Assembly: GCA_031362245.1 (NCBI GenBank) | Contig: JANLSD010000250.1 | Location: 1 to 29,271, forward strand | Direction of reading: 5' to 3' | DNA length: 29,271 nucleotides | Source of the DNA: JAAURS01 sp031362245 | GTDB taxonomy: Bacteria > Cyanobacteriota > Cyanobacteriia > Thermosynechococcales > Thermosynechococcaceae | Shown: positions 1 to 7,928 of the stretch, in pieces | Layout of the letters: every line of letters begins with the position of its first letter | How positions within the stretch are numbered: position 1 is the stretch's first letter | Program-made: the position numbers and the translations under genes | Notes under the pieces: generated by a model | The model's database searches: none | Told to the model about the DNA's origin: nothing | Seen by the model: only the letters and a program-made list of their open reading frames with translations

Positions 1-1
1 C

Positions 2-355
2 ATAAATCTCAGTATGGCAGACCTTACGGGCGCTAATTTAACCAAAGCAAATCTAAAAGGATTATCGCTCCTAATTGGGGCAGAACTCGCCCATACTGAC
101 TTACGCGAAGCCAATTTGAGCGGTGCAGTATTAACAGGTGCAAATTTATCGGGTGCAAATTTGAGCGGTGCTAACTTAAATTGTGCAAATTTAGATGGAG
201 CTGATTTAAGGAATGCAAACTTAAGTGGGGCTAATCTTCAAAATGCCAGTCTCTATAATGCTCAACTGAGTCAAGCAAGTTTTGAAGGTGCAGTTTTGAT
301 GGGTATTAAGGGGATGGTTCTTAATACTGCTGGAGGATCGCATATCAAGACTTAG
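2..355 (+). CDS. Pentapeptide-repeat protein, 5' end outside window
   Basis: Almost the whole visible product is made of A(N/D)LxG-type pentapeptides (ADLTG, ANLTK, ANLSG, ANLDG, ADLRN and so on), the signature of the right-handed quadrilateral beta-helix. An ATG lies at 14, but the frame stays open to the left edge and the residues before it (INLS) continue the repeat register, so the gene probably starts upstream of the window. The last 15 or so residues leave the repeat and form a short tail ending at the TAG at 353-355. Such proteins are abundant in cyanobacteria and mostly of unknown role; no partner domain is visible here. The family call is firm, the function unknown. Confidence 0.85.
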   Translation: MNLSMADLTGANLTKANLKGLSLLIGAELAHTDLREANLSGAVLTGANLSGANLSGANLNCANLDGADLRNANLSGANLQNASLYNAQLSQASFEGAVLMGIKGMVLNTAGGSHIKT

Positions 356-405
356 ACATAAAAATACTTAATATCTCAAAATTTGTCCCAATTTGTAAAA
401 GACCA

Positions 406-1581
406 ATGTTGAATTTTTTTAGAAATAATTCTTCTAGTTCACTTCAATCGCCAGGTTTAAAGTTTCTTCAGGCTTGGCGCTATGACCCAGATATGGGTAA
501 AAAACGAGACTTTCGCCTGGATTTCCTGAGAGGAATAGCCATTGTATTTATGGTGGTCAATCACCTTGAGAGTCACTCTTACTTCAATAACATCACTCAA
601 GGCCATATCTACGCTAGCGCCGCAGAGGGGTTTGTGTTTCTGTCAGGATTTGTATTGGGTATGGTGACGCTCAAACGCATTGACCGTGAAGGTCTAAAGA
701 GCGCTATGAAGAAGCTGTTAGATCGATCGCGCGTCCTCTACGTCACCAGCTTTACGCTCATGGTTGTGCTGGGCTTATTAAGCACCATTGCACCAGGGAT
801 GACCCGCCCCAGCTTTGAGGCTGCACCAGGTACCTGGTGGCAAATTATAGTCGCTGCCGCAACGTTCCATCTTGCGCCACCTGTAATTGATATTTTGCAG
901 CTTTATGTACTGCTGCTGCTGGTTTCACCAGGGATTTTTTGGCTGTTACGGCGCGGATTCTGGCTGCCCATACTGGCAATTTCATGGTCGCTGTGGGGGC
1001 TTCAGCAGGTTCATCCCTATTCCTTTAGCCTCCATCCCATTGACCGAGAGTTTCCTTACTTTACCTTTGCCACTTGGCAGTTGCTCTATGTCCACGGTGT
1101 CTTAATGGGCTACTACCGGACAGAGGTAGGAAAAGTCTGGAAGCGCATCCCCAAACTGCCGTTTTTGCTGGCAATGGGGGGGCTGGTGATTGGGTTTATT
1201 GTTGCCGCCCAGTACGATATGCAGCTAGGGCTTTGGCCTGCCAATGTTACAAATCGGGCACTCTGGCTCCGGTTTACTGATCGCAGTATTAATGGTCCCA
1301 TTCGGTTGGTCAATCTCGTGGCGTTGTTCTCGCTCATGTTCGCCGCTGTTGATGCATTCTGGAAGCCGCTCTACAAGACTTTAGGGAGTTTACTAGTGCC
1401 TTTAGGTCAGAACTCGCTTTATGTCTACATTTTGCACGTCCCCGCGACCGTGGTGTGGTTCTTGATTCCTGGCCTTGTGCAGGGCAGCGCCTGGTTGACC
1501 ACAGTGCTTCAGGCTGTGGCGATCGCAGGGTTCTGGTTCCTGATTAAGTACAAGGTTTTGTTCAACATCATTCCCCGATAA
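406..1581 (+). CDS. opgC: OpgC-like membrane acyltransferase
   Basis: A 391-residue polytopic membrane protein with about ten hydrophobic segments. Near the N-terminus it has the OpgC/acyltransferase signature RDFRLDFLRGIAI followed by VVNHLESHS, and then AAEGFVFLSGFVLG, which matches the conserved AAE-FVFLSG block of OpgC. In proteobacteria OpgC transfers succinyl groups onto osmoregulated periplasmic glucans; the substrate here is unknown. The ATG at 406 has no clear Shine-Dalgarno; an in-frame ATG at 493 (MGKKRDFR) begins right before the conserved block and may be the real start. The gene leads a plus-strand run with a DUF3131 protein and an SGNH hydrolase. A separate OpgC-type enzyme and SGNH enzyme in one run parallels OafA-type O-acylation enzymes, where both domains are fused. 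Family call good; exact acyl donor and acceptor inferred. Confidence 0.82.
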   Translation: MLNFFRNNSSSSLQSPGLKFLQAWRYDPDMGKKRDFRLDFLRGIAIVFMVVNHLESHSYFNNITQGHIYASAAEGFVFLSGFVLGMVTLKRIDREGLKSAMKKLLDRSRVLYVTSFTLMVVLGLLSTIAPGMTRPSFEAAPGTWWQIIVAAATFHLAPPVIDILQLYVLLLLVSPGIFWLLRRGFWLPILAISWSLWGLQQVHPYSFSLHPIDREFPYFTFATWQLLYVHGVLMGYYRTEVGKVWKRIPKLPFLLAMGGLVIGFIVAAQYDMQLGLWPANVTNRALWLRFTDRSINGPIRLVNLVALFSLMFAAVDAFWKPLYKTLGSLLVPLGQNSLYVYILHVPATVVWFLIPGLVQGSAWLTTVLQAVAIAGFWFLIKYKVLFNIIPR

Positions 1582-1662
1582 AGATTCATTTTTCTGAGCT
1601 GAGTGCTGACCCAGCAGGAGATATCTCTATGCGCCTCCGTTATTTATCTTTGGCCTATCACC

Positions 1663-2943
1663 ATGACTAGTCTTCCCCTTCGTTCTCGTCGCCCTTGGTC
1701 AGCCATTCTTTCCGTTTGTATTGTTCTGTCTGCCTTATTTGTTCACCAGCTTTTGCTGTGGCAGGAAACCAAGGTATTACCCACCCCCATTTCCCGCAGC
1801 ATCCCTTTTAGTGGTGAAGATCACCAATTAGCAAACAATGCATGGCGCTACTTTGAAGCCAATCGACTCCCCACAGGGCTAGTCTCTTCCGGGGATAAGT
1901 TTCCTGCAACCACCATGTGGGATGTTGCCAGCCAGCTTGCGGGCATGACCGCCGCCCGCGAACTCAAGCTCCTGCCGGCGGATGAGTTTGACCGCTGGAT
2001 GAATCAAACCCTAACCTCTCTCGCCAAGCTACCGCTGTACCATAAAGAGCTGCCCAACAAAGCCTACAACGCCGCTACTCTAATCCCCGTCAGCTACGGC
2101 AAGCTCGATCACTACCAAGAAATTGGATTTTCTGCCCTCGATCTGGGGCGACTATCTCGCTGGCTCGATATCGTCGCCGCCCGCTACCCCCAACATGCCG
2201 CTGCGGTTAAAGCCATTACGTCTGAGTGGACCTTAACGCGCCTCGCGGCAAACGGTCAGCTCATGGGCGCAACTGTCAAAGACAACAAAGAAACCTGGAA
2301 TCAGGAAGGGCGATTAGGCTATGAACAGTATGGAGCCTACGGGTTAGCAAAGCTGGGCGTACAGGCAAAGGTGGCCCTAGACCCCAAGGCCGAAATGACG
2401 ACGGCGAAGGTGATGGGCGTTGACGTTCCTGTCGATAAGCGCACCACTTACCATAACTACGTCACCAGCGAACCCTATATTTTGGATGGACTCGAAAGCG
2501 GTTTTAAGGCGCTACCCGTTGAGTATGCAGGGCGCGTACTTCAGGCGCAACAGCAGCGCTATTTAGACACCCATCAGCTCACCACCTGGTCCGAAGACAA
2601 TTTAGACAAAGCCCCCTGGTTTGTCTACAACACGGTCTACGTCAATGGCGCACCCTGGAAAAGCATTGATTCTTCCGGCAAGGACGCAAGCGAATTTCGC
2701 GGCAGCAGCACCAAGGCAGCAGTGGGCTGGCACATGCTGTTTAGAACTCGCTACACCGCAAAAGCCTACAAAGGTCTGCGCTGGCTGGCTGACCCCTCTA
2801 AGGGCGTTTTTGCGGGATACTACGAAACCACCCAACAGCCCAATCGTGCTCTCACGCTTAATACCAACGGCATTATTTTAGAAGCACTGCTCTACAACCA
2901 AGCTGGGAAGCCTCTAGAGGCATGGGCACATGAAGCACACTAG
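1663..2943 (+). CDS. Membrane-anchored DUF3131 protein, possible glucan-active enzyme
   Basis: From the ATG at 1663 the product has 426 residues. An Arg-rich N-terminus is followed by one hydrophobic segment (about residues 10-32), so it is probably a signal anchor or signal peptide. The frame extends upstream to a GTG at 1603, but the extra 20 residues would precede the basic N-terminus, so 1663 is preferred. The body, with blocks such as NNAWRYFEANRLPTGLV, ATTMWDVASQLAGMTAAREL and YEQYGAYGLAKLG, resembles the DUF3131 family, an alpha-toroid-like fold related to putative glucoamylases. The run of Trp, Tyr, Asp and Glu residues fits a carbohydrate-binding toroid, but I cannot name catalytic residues. 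It lies 81 bases after opgC and overlaps the SGNH gene by 14 bases, suggesting translational coupling and a shared role outside the inner membrane. Confidence 0.68.
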   Translation: MTSLPLRSRRPWSAILSVCIVLSALFVHQLLLWQETKVLPTPISRSIPFSGEDHQLANNAWRYFEANRLPTGLVSSGDKFPATTMWDVASQLAGMTAARELKLLPADEFDRWMNQTLTSLAKLPLYHKELPNKAYNAATLIPVSYGKLDHYQEIGFSALDLGRLSRWLDIVAARYPQHAAAVKAITSEWTLTRLAANGQLMGATVKDNKETWNQEGRLGYEQYGAYGLAKLGVQAKVALDPKAEMTTAKVMGVDVPVDKRTTYHNYVTSEPYILDGLESGFKALPVEYAGRVLQAQQQRYLDTHQLTTWSEDNLDKAPWFVYNTVYVNGAPWKSIDSSGKDASEFRGSSTKAAVGWHMLFRTRYTAKAYKGLRWLADPSKGVFAGYYETTQQPNRALTLNTNGIILEALLYNQAGKPLEAWAHEAH

Positions 2944-4132
2944 GCATTTTGCACAACGGTCCTTAATTTTTTTACTGGGCGTGTTGATCAGTGTTGGCTG
3001 CTGGATACTGGGCAGCGATTGGCAGGCAACCGTTCCGGCGGTGGCAGTGGAAACTCACGCCTCTATGATAGGCGCGCCTGCTGCATCTCCCAAAGTTGTT
3101 TTTTTTGGGTCAAGTACAACCGTAGGCGTGGGGGCAACCAGGGGCGATCGCCGCTGGAGTACGCTGCTGTCTCGTTACCTAGACTGGCAGGAATTTAATG
3201 AAAGCTTATCGGGTTCTTCCCTTTCCAAAGCCCCTCGAACAGACAAATCTTGGCCGATTCCAGCAGCGGTGCAGCGGTGGAAAGATGCTGTGCTGAGAAG
3301 GCATCCTGACCGAGTGGTGATACTATACGGTGCCAATGATGCATTTTGGAAGCTTCCCCTTGGCGATGTCCGCTCACCCGCTACCTTTCGGGGAGACTTA
3401 AAAACCCTGCTGTCTGAGATGACTACTGAGTTTCGTCCCGATCAGTTAATTGTGGTTACACCTCAGCCCAATCAGGCTACTTTGGATCGGCGATCGCCCT
3501 ACGACACCGCACTTAAAGAAGGTGCAAAAAAGATTGGCGCTCATTTTATTGATTCAACTCAAGCCCCTGATTTTGCAGAAAACTTAGCCGATTTATCTGC
3601 CGATGGTCTTCATCTCAACAATCTTGGACATGCAGCCTTCGCCTCATATTTAGCGGGAAAGCTTGCAGATCAGGGTATTACCCCTCCGCCACCGCTTGCT
3701 CAAGGCGGGACTTCGCTTCCCAATGCCCAGGAAGCCTTATCGGGTGGATTTTTGCGCGTTGATCTAGCACATCCGCTCAGCTTCGGAGAACTTCGCACAA
3801 TTTCTGCGCGTTGGGTAGCACCTGGGAAGGCTCGATTGATGGTGCTGCGACCGGATGGTCGGGATGGGTATGAGGCCATCTACCGAACGCCCCTATTTTC
3901 AGTTCAACGGGGTCAGACGCAAACGGTTGTTCCGCGCTGGTGGGTGCTTAAGGGCGATCGCCTAGCAGTCTGGACAGATACCAACTGTCTCGGGTCAGAG
4001 CCTTCTCGTACACCTCAGCATCTCGCGTTCTCGCAGGATCTATCTGCTGCATTAACAGACGTTAAATCTACGCAGGGTCGAGCTGAACTAAACGCCCTAG
4101 CGGTTTGGACAGGCCCCACACCAGGGGCCTAA
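2930..4132 (+). CDS. Exported SGNH/GDSL-family hydrolase
   Basis: A 400-residue protein with an N-terminal signal segment (Arg/His-rich start, then a hydrophobic stretch at residues 11-30). The SGNH blocks are readable: block I VVFFGSSTTVGVG with the likely nucleophile Ser62, block III YGANDAFW with Asn136, and block V DGLHLNNLGH with Asp225 and His228. The remaining C-terminal 150 residues form a beta-rich accessory domain of unknown type. These enzymes act as esterases or acyltransferases, often on O-acetylated polysaccharides. The gene begins inside the end of the DUF3131 gene (14-base overlap), so the two are probably co-translated. With OpgC upstream, a role in adding or removing acyl groups on an exported glycan is the natural inference. 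Fold and catalytic set are well supported; the substrate is not. Confidence 0.85.
   Translation: MKHTRHFAQRSLIFLLGVLISVGCWILGSDWQATVPAVAVETHASMIGAPAASPKVVFFGSSTTVGVGATRGDRRWSTLLSRYLDWQEFNESLSGSSLSKAPRTDKSWPIPAAVQRWKDAVLRRHPDRVVILYGANDAFWKLPLGDVRSPATFRGDLKTLLSEMTTEFRPDQLIVVTPQPNQATLDRRSPYDTALKEGAKKIGAHFIDSTQAPDFAENLADLSADGLHLNNLGHAAFASYLAGKLADQGITPPPPLAQGGTSLPNAQEALSGGFLRVDLAHPLSFGELRTISARWVAPGKARLMVLRPDGRDGYEAIYRTPLFSVQRGQTQTVVPRWWVLKGDRLAVWTDTNCLGSEPSRTPQHLAFSQDLSAALTDVKSTQGRAELNALAVWTGPTPGA
4111..4130 (+). other. GC-rich hairpin at the end of the SGNH gene
   Basis: A perfect 7-bp stem (AGGCCCC at 4111-4117, GGGGCCT at 4124-4130) encloses a 6-base loop and includes the first base of the stop codon. 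No T-tract follows, so it is not a canonical intrinsic terminator. It could be an mRNA-stabilising or partially terminating hairpin between the SGNH gene and the next plus-strand gene. Confidence 0.4.
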
Positions 4133-4196
4133 ACCCAAAAATCTGATTAAACTCTCAATTTAAAAAATAGGAATTACAAAAAAGGAAGCTTTTGAT

Positions 4197-5063
4197 ATGA
4201 GGCGCAATTACAAAGTTTTACTGTTTCTAGTGGGCAGCCTTACGATAAATCTCAACACCCTTTTTCTCAGCCTACCCGCAGCTTCAGAAGAAGCGCAGAT
4301 TTTGCCGCCTCAAGTGCTCCCAACCTGCTCAGAGAAGCTGCCGATTTTAGAAGCAGATAAAGCCTCGACAGGCAAAGAAACCATTCCTGTCGTCACAGCA
4401 GTTCCAACTAGCCCAGGCTCAAGCACCGTTGCGCCGCTGACCGTCTCAACAACAGACTCAGTTTCTACAGCCGCAATCCCTAAGCAAGAAGGCCCGAAAA
4501 CAGCTCAAAGCTCCAAAACGAACCCAGCACCTAAAATTAGCCATAGTCTTTTAACATCGACACCGTTATCAGTTCCCTCTGTTGAGCCACCCACCCCGTC
4601 TGGTGCTACATCATTGGTTAAACCTTCATACAAATCACTTCCCCTGGCTCCACCCAACCCGAACAGCGAACGACCCGCAGATCCGTTGGCTCAATCCGTT
4701 ATTCCTGCCTCGCCGTCGCTGCCTCCTGTAGTAGTGTCTAGTGCCTCCCCAGCAGAGATACCCCACACGCGCTATCTGCCAGCGCTCCCTAACTCATCAT
4801 CTGAACTTGCAACATCAGGAGTGTCTGAAAGTAAACCCACAAGTTTAGAGCCGGAATCGCCCATTACTACGCCCTCGAACCTTCAGGCCACGATAGGCTG
4901 TGCCCCAGTGGTAGAAGGCGGGTCAGTGGTAGATAGCACTCAAACAAGCGTTTTGCCTGAGACAGCCAAAGCGGAAGGTCCTGCGCCCTCTCCTAACAAT
5001 GATGATCTTGAGAAGAGCATAGAACATTCAGAACGATCTCTAAAAGGGTTTCGCCCTTTTTAG
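4197..5063 (+). CDS. Secreted Ser/Pro/Thr-rich low-complexity protein
   Basis: I do not recognise a family. The 288-residue product has a convincing signal peptide (MRRNYK followed by a hydrophobic stretch to about residue 31, with small residues at a possible cleavage site near LPAASEE). The rest is a low-complexity chain rich in Pro, Ser, Thr, Ala and Val, with no predicted fold and only two Cys residues in the mature part. A good ribosome binding site, AAGGAAG at 4182-4188, lies 8 bases before the ATG. Such chains often serve as stalks, wall linkers or glycosylation targets outside the cell. No HIP1 octamer was seen in it, unlike the genes before it. The last six codons (KGFRPF) lie in the terminator hairpin. 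It sits 64 bases after the SGNH gene and may belong to the same transcript. Confidence 0.6.
   Translation: MRRNYKVLLFLVGSLTINLNTLFLSLPAASEEAQILPPQVLPTCSEKLPILEADKASTGKETIPVVTAVPTSPGSSTVAPLTVSTTDSVSTAAIPKQEGPKTAQSSKTNPAPKISHSLLTSTPLSVPSVEPPTPSGATSLVKPSYKSLPLAPPNPNSERPADPLAQSVIPASPSLPPVVVSSASPAEIPHTRYLPALPNSSSELATSGVSESKPTSLEPESPITTPSNLQATIGCAPVVEGGSVVDSTQTSVLPETAKAEGPAPSPNNDDLEKSIEHSERSLKGFRPF
5042..5061. terminator. Bidirectional hairpin terminator between convergent genes
   Basis: AAAAGGG (5042-5048), loop TTTCG, CCCTTTT (5054-5060), followed by one more T at 5061. The stem is flanked by A on one side and T on the other, so it can act as an intrinsic terminator for the plus-strand gene ending at 5063 and, read the other way, for the minus-strand gene ending at 5098. 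The plus-strand stop codon TAG (5061-5063) starts inside the T-run, so the terminator is partly coding. Confidence 0.65.
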
Positions 5064-5097
5064 CGGTTATGGGATTTACTCGGGGGCAGCTGGATCG

Positions 5098-6696
5098 CTA
5101 AAACTTAACGTTTACGCCTCCTAAAATTGTATTGGTATTGGCTGAGCCATTCCCAACATTTCCTCCTGTAAAAATGTTGGAGTAAGCATAGCCAAAATCA
5201 ATTTCAATATTTTTCGTAATCTTTGCGCTACAGAGTGCCTGGAGTGTATTGGCATTGCTAAACTTATGATTGGCTCTCTGTTGCCCAAGGGATGCCGAAA
5301 GGCGACAGGATAAAAACTTGGTTATTTTATCTTCCCAAGCCACCTCAAGGTTATAAACTAAAAAATCTGGAGGAGAAAAATAACCGCTTTTCTTGGAGAG
5401 ATCCTTGCTAAAGTTCCATGAAAAAAGATTTCCAGCCACGGAGAACTTGCCAATTTTTCTTTCAATTCTATTAAACGACTGAAATTCTTGGTTGCCATCA
5501 TTCAAGATGCCAACATAATTAATTGAGGAGAGGCTAGTTTTTGAGTCAATTTGCCAAAATAGGCTGCCCCTAGCCCGTAAGTATTGAATTCGATTTTGAA
5601 TGGTTTCTGGATTGAATTTATAAGGGCCATAGTCCACTTCTGCCGAAACCAGTAGCGCTTTGCCCAATTTAGATGGAATTTTAATTTCAGTTTTAACATT
5701 AGCCTTAAAACTGTATGCAATCGGTACGCGGCTAAACCAGTCAATTCCGGTCGAGACTGAAACAGTCGTATTCTTCCCAATTTCTCTCACCCAACCAACC
5801 TTCAGCGGTATATTTTGAATAGGCTTTACTGTGGATTGGGAATAGGTGTTAAAGCCTGAACTAACAGTCAATAGATCTTTGTTAAACAATTCAAACACAG
5901 CAGTACCATTTGATACCTGACTCCCTTGCCCTAAACTACTAACACTGCTGCTAGAATCATTACTTAAACTTTTTAAGACGATTAAAGGTATTTTGTGTTT
6001 ACTTTTGCTTTTTGTTTTTTGTGATTTCGCTAACTTTTCCTGTTTTTTAGATTCTTCTTTTGCTTTTTGCTTGGCTTCCAGCTCTGATTTCTTTTGTTTC
6101 TCTTTGTCAAGCTTTGCTTGTCGTTGTTTCTCCTGTTCTATAGCCTTTATTCGCTTTTGTTCCTGTAGTTCTGCTCGTTCTTGTTCTTGAAATAAAGCCT
6201 CTTTAGCTTTTTGTTCTTGTTTTCTTTGGAGCTTTTGATCTTCTTCTAATGCTTGTTTTTGTGCCTGCTCTAATTTTTTCTTTGTTGTTCGTTCCACCTC
6301 TAAAATTTTTCGTCGTATTTCATCTTCCTTCGCTTTGGTTCGCCGCTCTTGTTCGACTTTTCTGATTTTTTCTGCATCACTAAGTTGAGGCCACCCTAGC
6401 TTTTCGTTTGAATCACTTGCGTTTGAAGGCTGAGAATCTGGTTCTGTTAGGTTGGGGGACTTTAATCCTGGTTTGAAATCATCTGGACTACCGATTAAAA
6501 TTGGAGTAAAAGAGGAGCCTGGAGTTCTTAGATCGGTTGTAGGTAGGGTTAATACTGTAGATTTAATATTTTCTTGAATAGGTAAAACATTCTGGACAGC
6601 AGAGGCATTTATACCCATCAAGTTCCAGATTGCCAATACACTCATGTTCTGAATCAGAATCTTTAAGTACTGGATTTTATGAATCCGATATTTCAT
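5098..6696 (-). CDS. Secreted Lys/Glu coiled-coil protein with probable outer-membrane beta-barrel
   Basis: A 532-residue protein. Residues 1-35 form a signal-like segment ending in INASAVQ. Residues 110-230 are a highly charged Lys/Glu/Gln/Arg coiled coil resembling the TolA middle region. From about residue 255 to the end are alternating polar/hydrophobic strands ending in Phe (LGGVNVKF), as expected for an outer-membrane barrel. The segment GYFSPPDFLVYNLEVAW resembles the C-terminal barrel of BcsC-type polysaccharide export porins; I offer this as a hint only. The TPR superhelix of BcsC is absent, apparently replaced by the coiled coil. The gene is AT-rich and lacks HIP1 octamers, unlike its neighbours, which could mean later acquisition. 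It starts 50 bases after the WD40 gene on the same strand, so co-transcription is likely. An outer-membrane location is likely; function is unproven. Confidence 0.6.
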   Translation of the reverse strand: MKYRIHKIQYLKILIQNMSVLAIWNLMGINASAVQNVLPIQENIKSTVLTLPTTDLRTPGSSFTPILIGSPDDFKPGLKSPNLTEPDSQPSNASDSNEKLGWPQLSDAEKIRKVEQERRTKAKEDEIRRKILEVERTTKKKLEQAQKQALEEDQKLQRKQEQKAKEALFQEQERAELQEQKRIKAIEQEKQRQAKLDKEKQKKSELEAKQKAKEESKKQEKLAKSQKTKSKSKHKIPLIVLKSLSNDSSSSVSSLGQGSQVSNGTAVFELFNKDLLTVSSGFNTYSQSTVKPIQNIPLKVGWVREIGKNTTVSVSTGIDWFSRVPIAYSFKANVKTEIKIPSKLGKALLVSAEVDYGPYKFNPETIQNRIQYLRARGSLFWQIDSKTSLSSINYVGILNDGNQEFQSFNRIERKIGKFSVAGNLFSWNFSKDLSKKSGYFSPPDFLVYNLEVAWEDKITKFLSCRLSASLGQQRANHKFSNANTLQALCSAKITKNIEIDFGYAYSNIFTGGNVGNGSANTNTILGGVNVKF

Positions 6697-6746
6697 ACAG
6701 AAATAGTGTTGATCTCAGCTCAAATAAAGAAATAAAATAATGGGTT

Positions 6747-7817
6747 TTACCCAAGTGAATTTGTGACACTCCATATTTTGAGCGGGATGCTTGTACCACC
6801 GCTAATTAAAGTTTTTCCGGTTCGATCTAGGGCGAGGGCAGAGTTAACGTAACTAAAGTGTCCTTTGAGCGTACGTAGGTGCGCACCGTTCTCTAAATTC
6901 CACATCCGAATTGTGTTGTCTTTACTACTGCTAAAAAGAGTCTGACCATCGGCTCGAAGTGCAATGGCACTAATTGGCGCGGTATGGCCTTCTAATCTGT
7001 TTAAAATTTGACCGTTGCTCAAATTCCAAATGCAAATCACATTGTCATTGCCACCGCTGACGAGGAATTGCCCATCTGGACTGAGCGCCAGGGTATTAAC
7101 CCAAGACTGATGCCCGCTGAGGGTATATCGAAGCTTTCCTCGGGCGAGATCCCAAGCTTTAATCAGGCGATCGCCACCGCCACTAAAGCAAGTTCGTCCG
7201 TCAGGACTAATAACAATAGCTTTAACGCCAGCATTTCCCCCTTTGAGGGTATGCAGTAATTTCTGATGGGGGAGATGCCAAACTCGGATAGTGCGATCGT
7301 CGCTACCGCATACGAGGGTTTGACCATCGGGGCTAATGGCGATCGCATTCACTCCAGCGGCATGACCTTCGAGGGTAAATAAAATTGAGCGGCTGGCAAG
7401 ATCCCAAAGTTTGATGGTTTTGTCATAACTTCCGCTTGCCACAGTACGCCCGTCGGGACTAAAGGTGAGCGTGCTAATCATGCCAGAATGACCTGTTAGC
7501 GTTAGAAGCGGCAGCCGCTTTACAAAATCCCAGAGTTGGATAGATGTGTCGTTGAAATCGCAGGCAAAGGTAAGTCCATCGGGGCTAATGGCGATCGCGT
7601 TGACCCATGTAGAAGCCGCACCAGGACATCCGATACATTCAACCAGCGGGTCGGGGTTTAGCGCTTTGAGGTTTAGATGGATTGTAGGTTCAGTGTCAGC
7701 AGGCTGAATGCTCTGGACATCGTTTACAATTCCTTCGGGCTGAAGATTTGTATCTGTGCCTGTATGAACTCTCAACATCAATTGCCGCAGCCCTAAGACC
7801 GGATTGGATCGCATCAT
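6747..7817 (-). CDS. WD40-repeat protein, single seven-bladed propeller
   Basis: A 356-residue protein with seven WD40 repeats covering roughly residues 67-352. Each has an (A/V)(I/L)SPDG core and ends in a W-D/N-type pair (QLWDF, KLWDL, RVWHL, KAWDL, CIWNL, RMWNL, KIWSV), enough for one complete propeller. There is no kinase, NACHT or other effector domain, and no signal peptide, so it should be a cytoplasmic scaffold. The first 65 residues are not recognisable. Translation is placed at the ATG ATG at 7817, directly after a G-rich sequence (six G, 7820-7825) that could serve as a ribosome binding site. The same G run is where an upstream frame would join if one G were missing. It lies between the GH2 gene and the barrel gene on the same strand. 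Confidence 0.85.
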   Translation of the reverse strand: MMRSNPVLGLRQLMLRVHTGTDTNLQPEGIVNDVQSIQPADTEPTIHLNLKALNPDPLVECIGCPGAASTWVNAIAISPDGLTFACDFNDTSIQLWDFVKRLPLLTLTGHSGMISTLTFSPDGRTVASGSYDKTIKLWDLASRSILFTLEGHAAGVNAIAISPDGQTLVCGSDDRTIRVWHLPHQKLLHTLKGGNAGVKAIVISPDGRTCFSGGGDRLIKAWDLARGKLRYTLSGHQSWVNTLALSPDGQFLVSGGNDNVICIWNLSNGQILNRLEGHTAPISAIALRADGQTLFSSSKDNTIRMWNLENGAHLRTLKGHFSYVNSALALDRTGKTLISGGTSIPLKIWSVTNSLG

Positions 7818-7818
7818 A

Positions 7819-7899
7819 GCCCCCCTCTAAATCGCTAAACCGACTTAGCTTTTTGCTGCGATCGCCCTTCAGCATTACAGCAGCTAGCTTATCGGTCAT
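7819..7899 (-). other. Possible out-of-frame N-terminal extension of the WD40 gene
   Basis: An ATG at 7899 opens a frame (MTDKLAAVMLKGDRSKKLSR, then FSDLEGG) with protein-like composition that starts 29 bases after the GH2 stop. It runs one frame off the WD40 frame. Loss of one G in the six-G run (7820-7825) would join it to AMMRSNPVLGLRQ of the WD40 protein and give a product about 27 residues longer. Alternatives are a short leader peptide or chance. After the G run this frame becomes Arg/Cys-rich and unlike a normal protein. Confidence 0.35.
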
Positions 7900-7928
7900 A
7901 GCCTAGAGTGCCCATCACAGCATCCGAA

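Noticed and set aside
1603..1662. GTG start for the DUF3131 gene
   Set aside because: It gives 20 extra residues before a basic N-terminus and hydrophobic segment; the ATG at 1663 fits a signal anchor.
5993..6360. Long plus-strand open frame rich in Cys/Phe/Ser opposite the barrel gene
   Set aside because: It is the antisense of the Lys/Glu coiled coil; composition follows from the complementary strand and no start signals are present.
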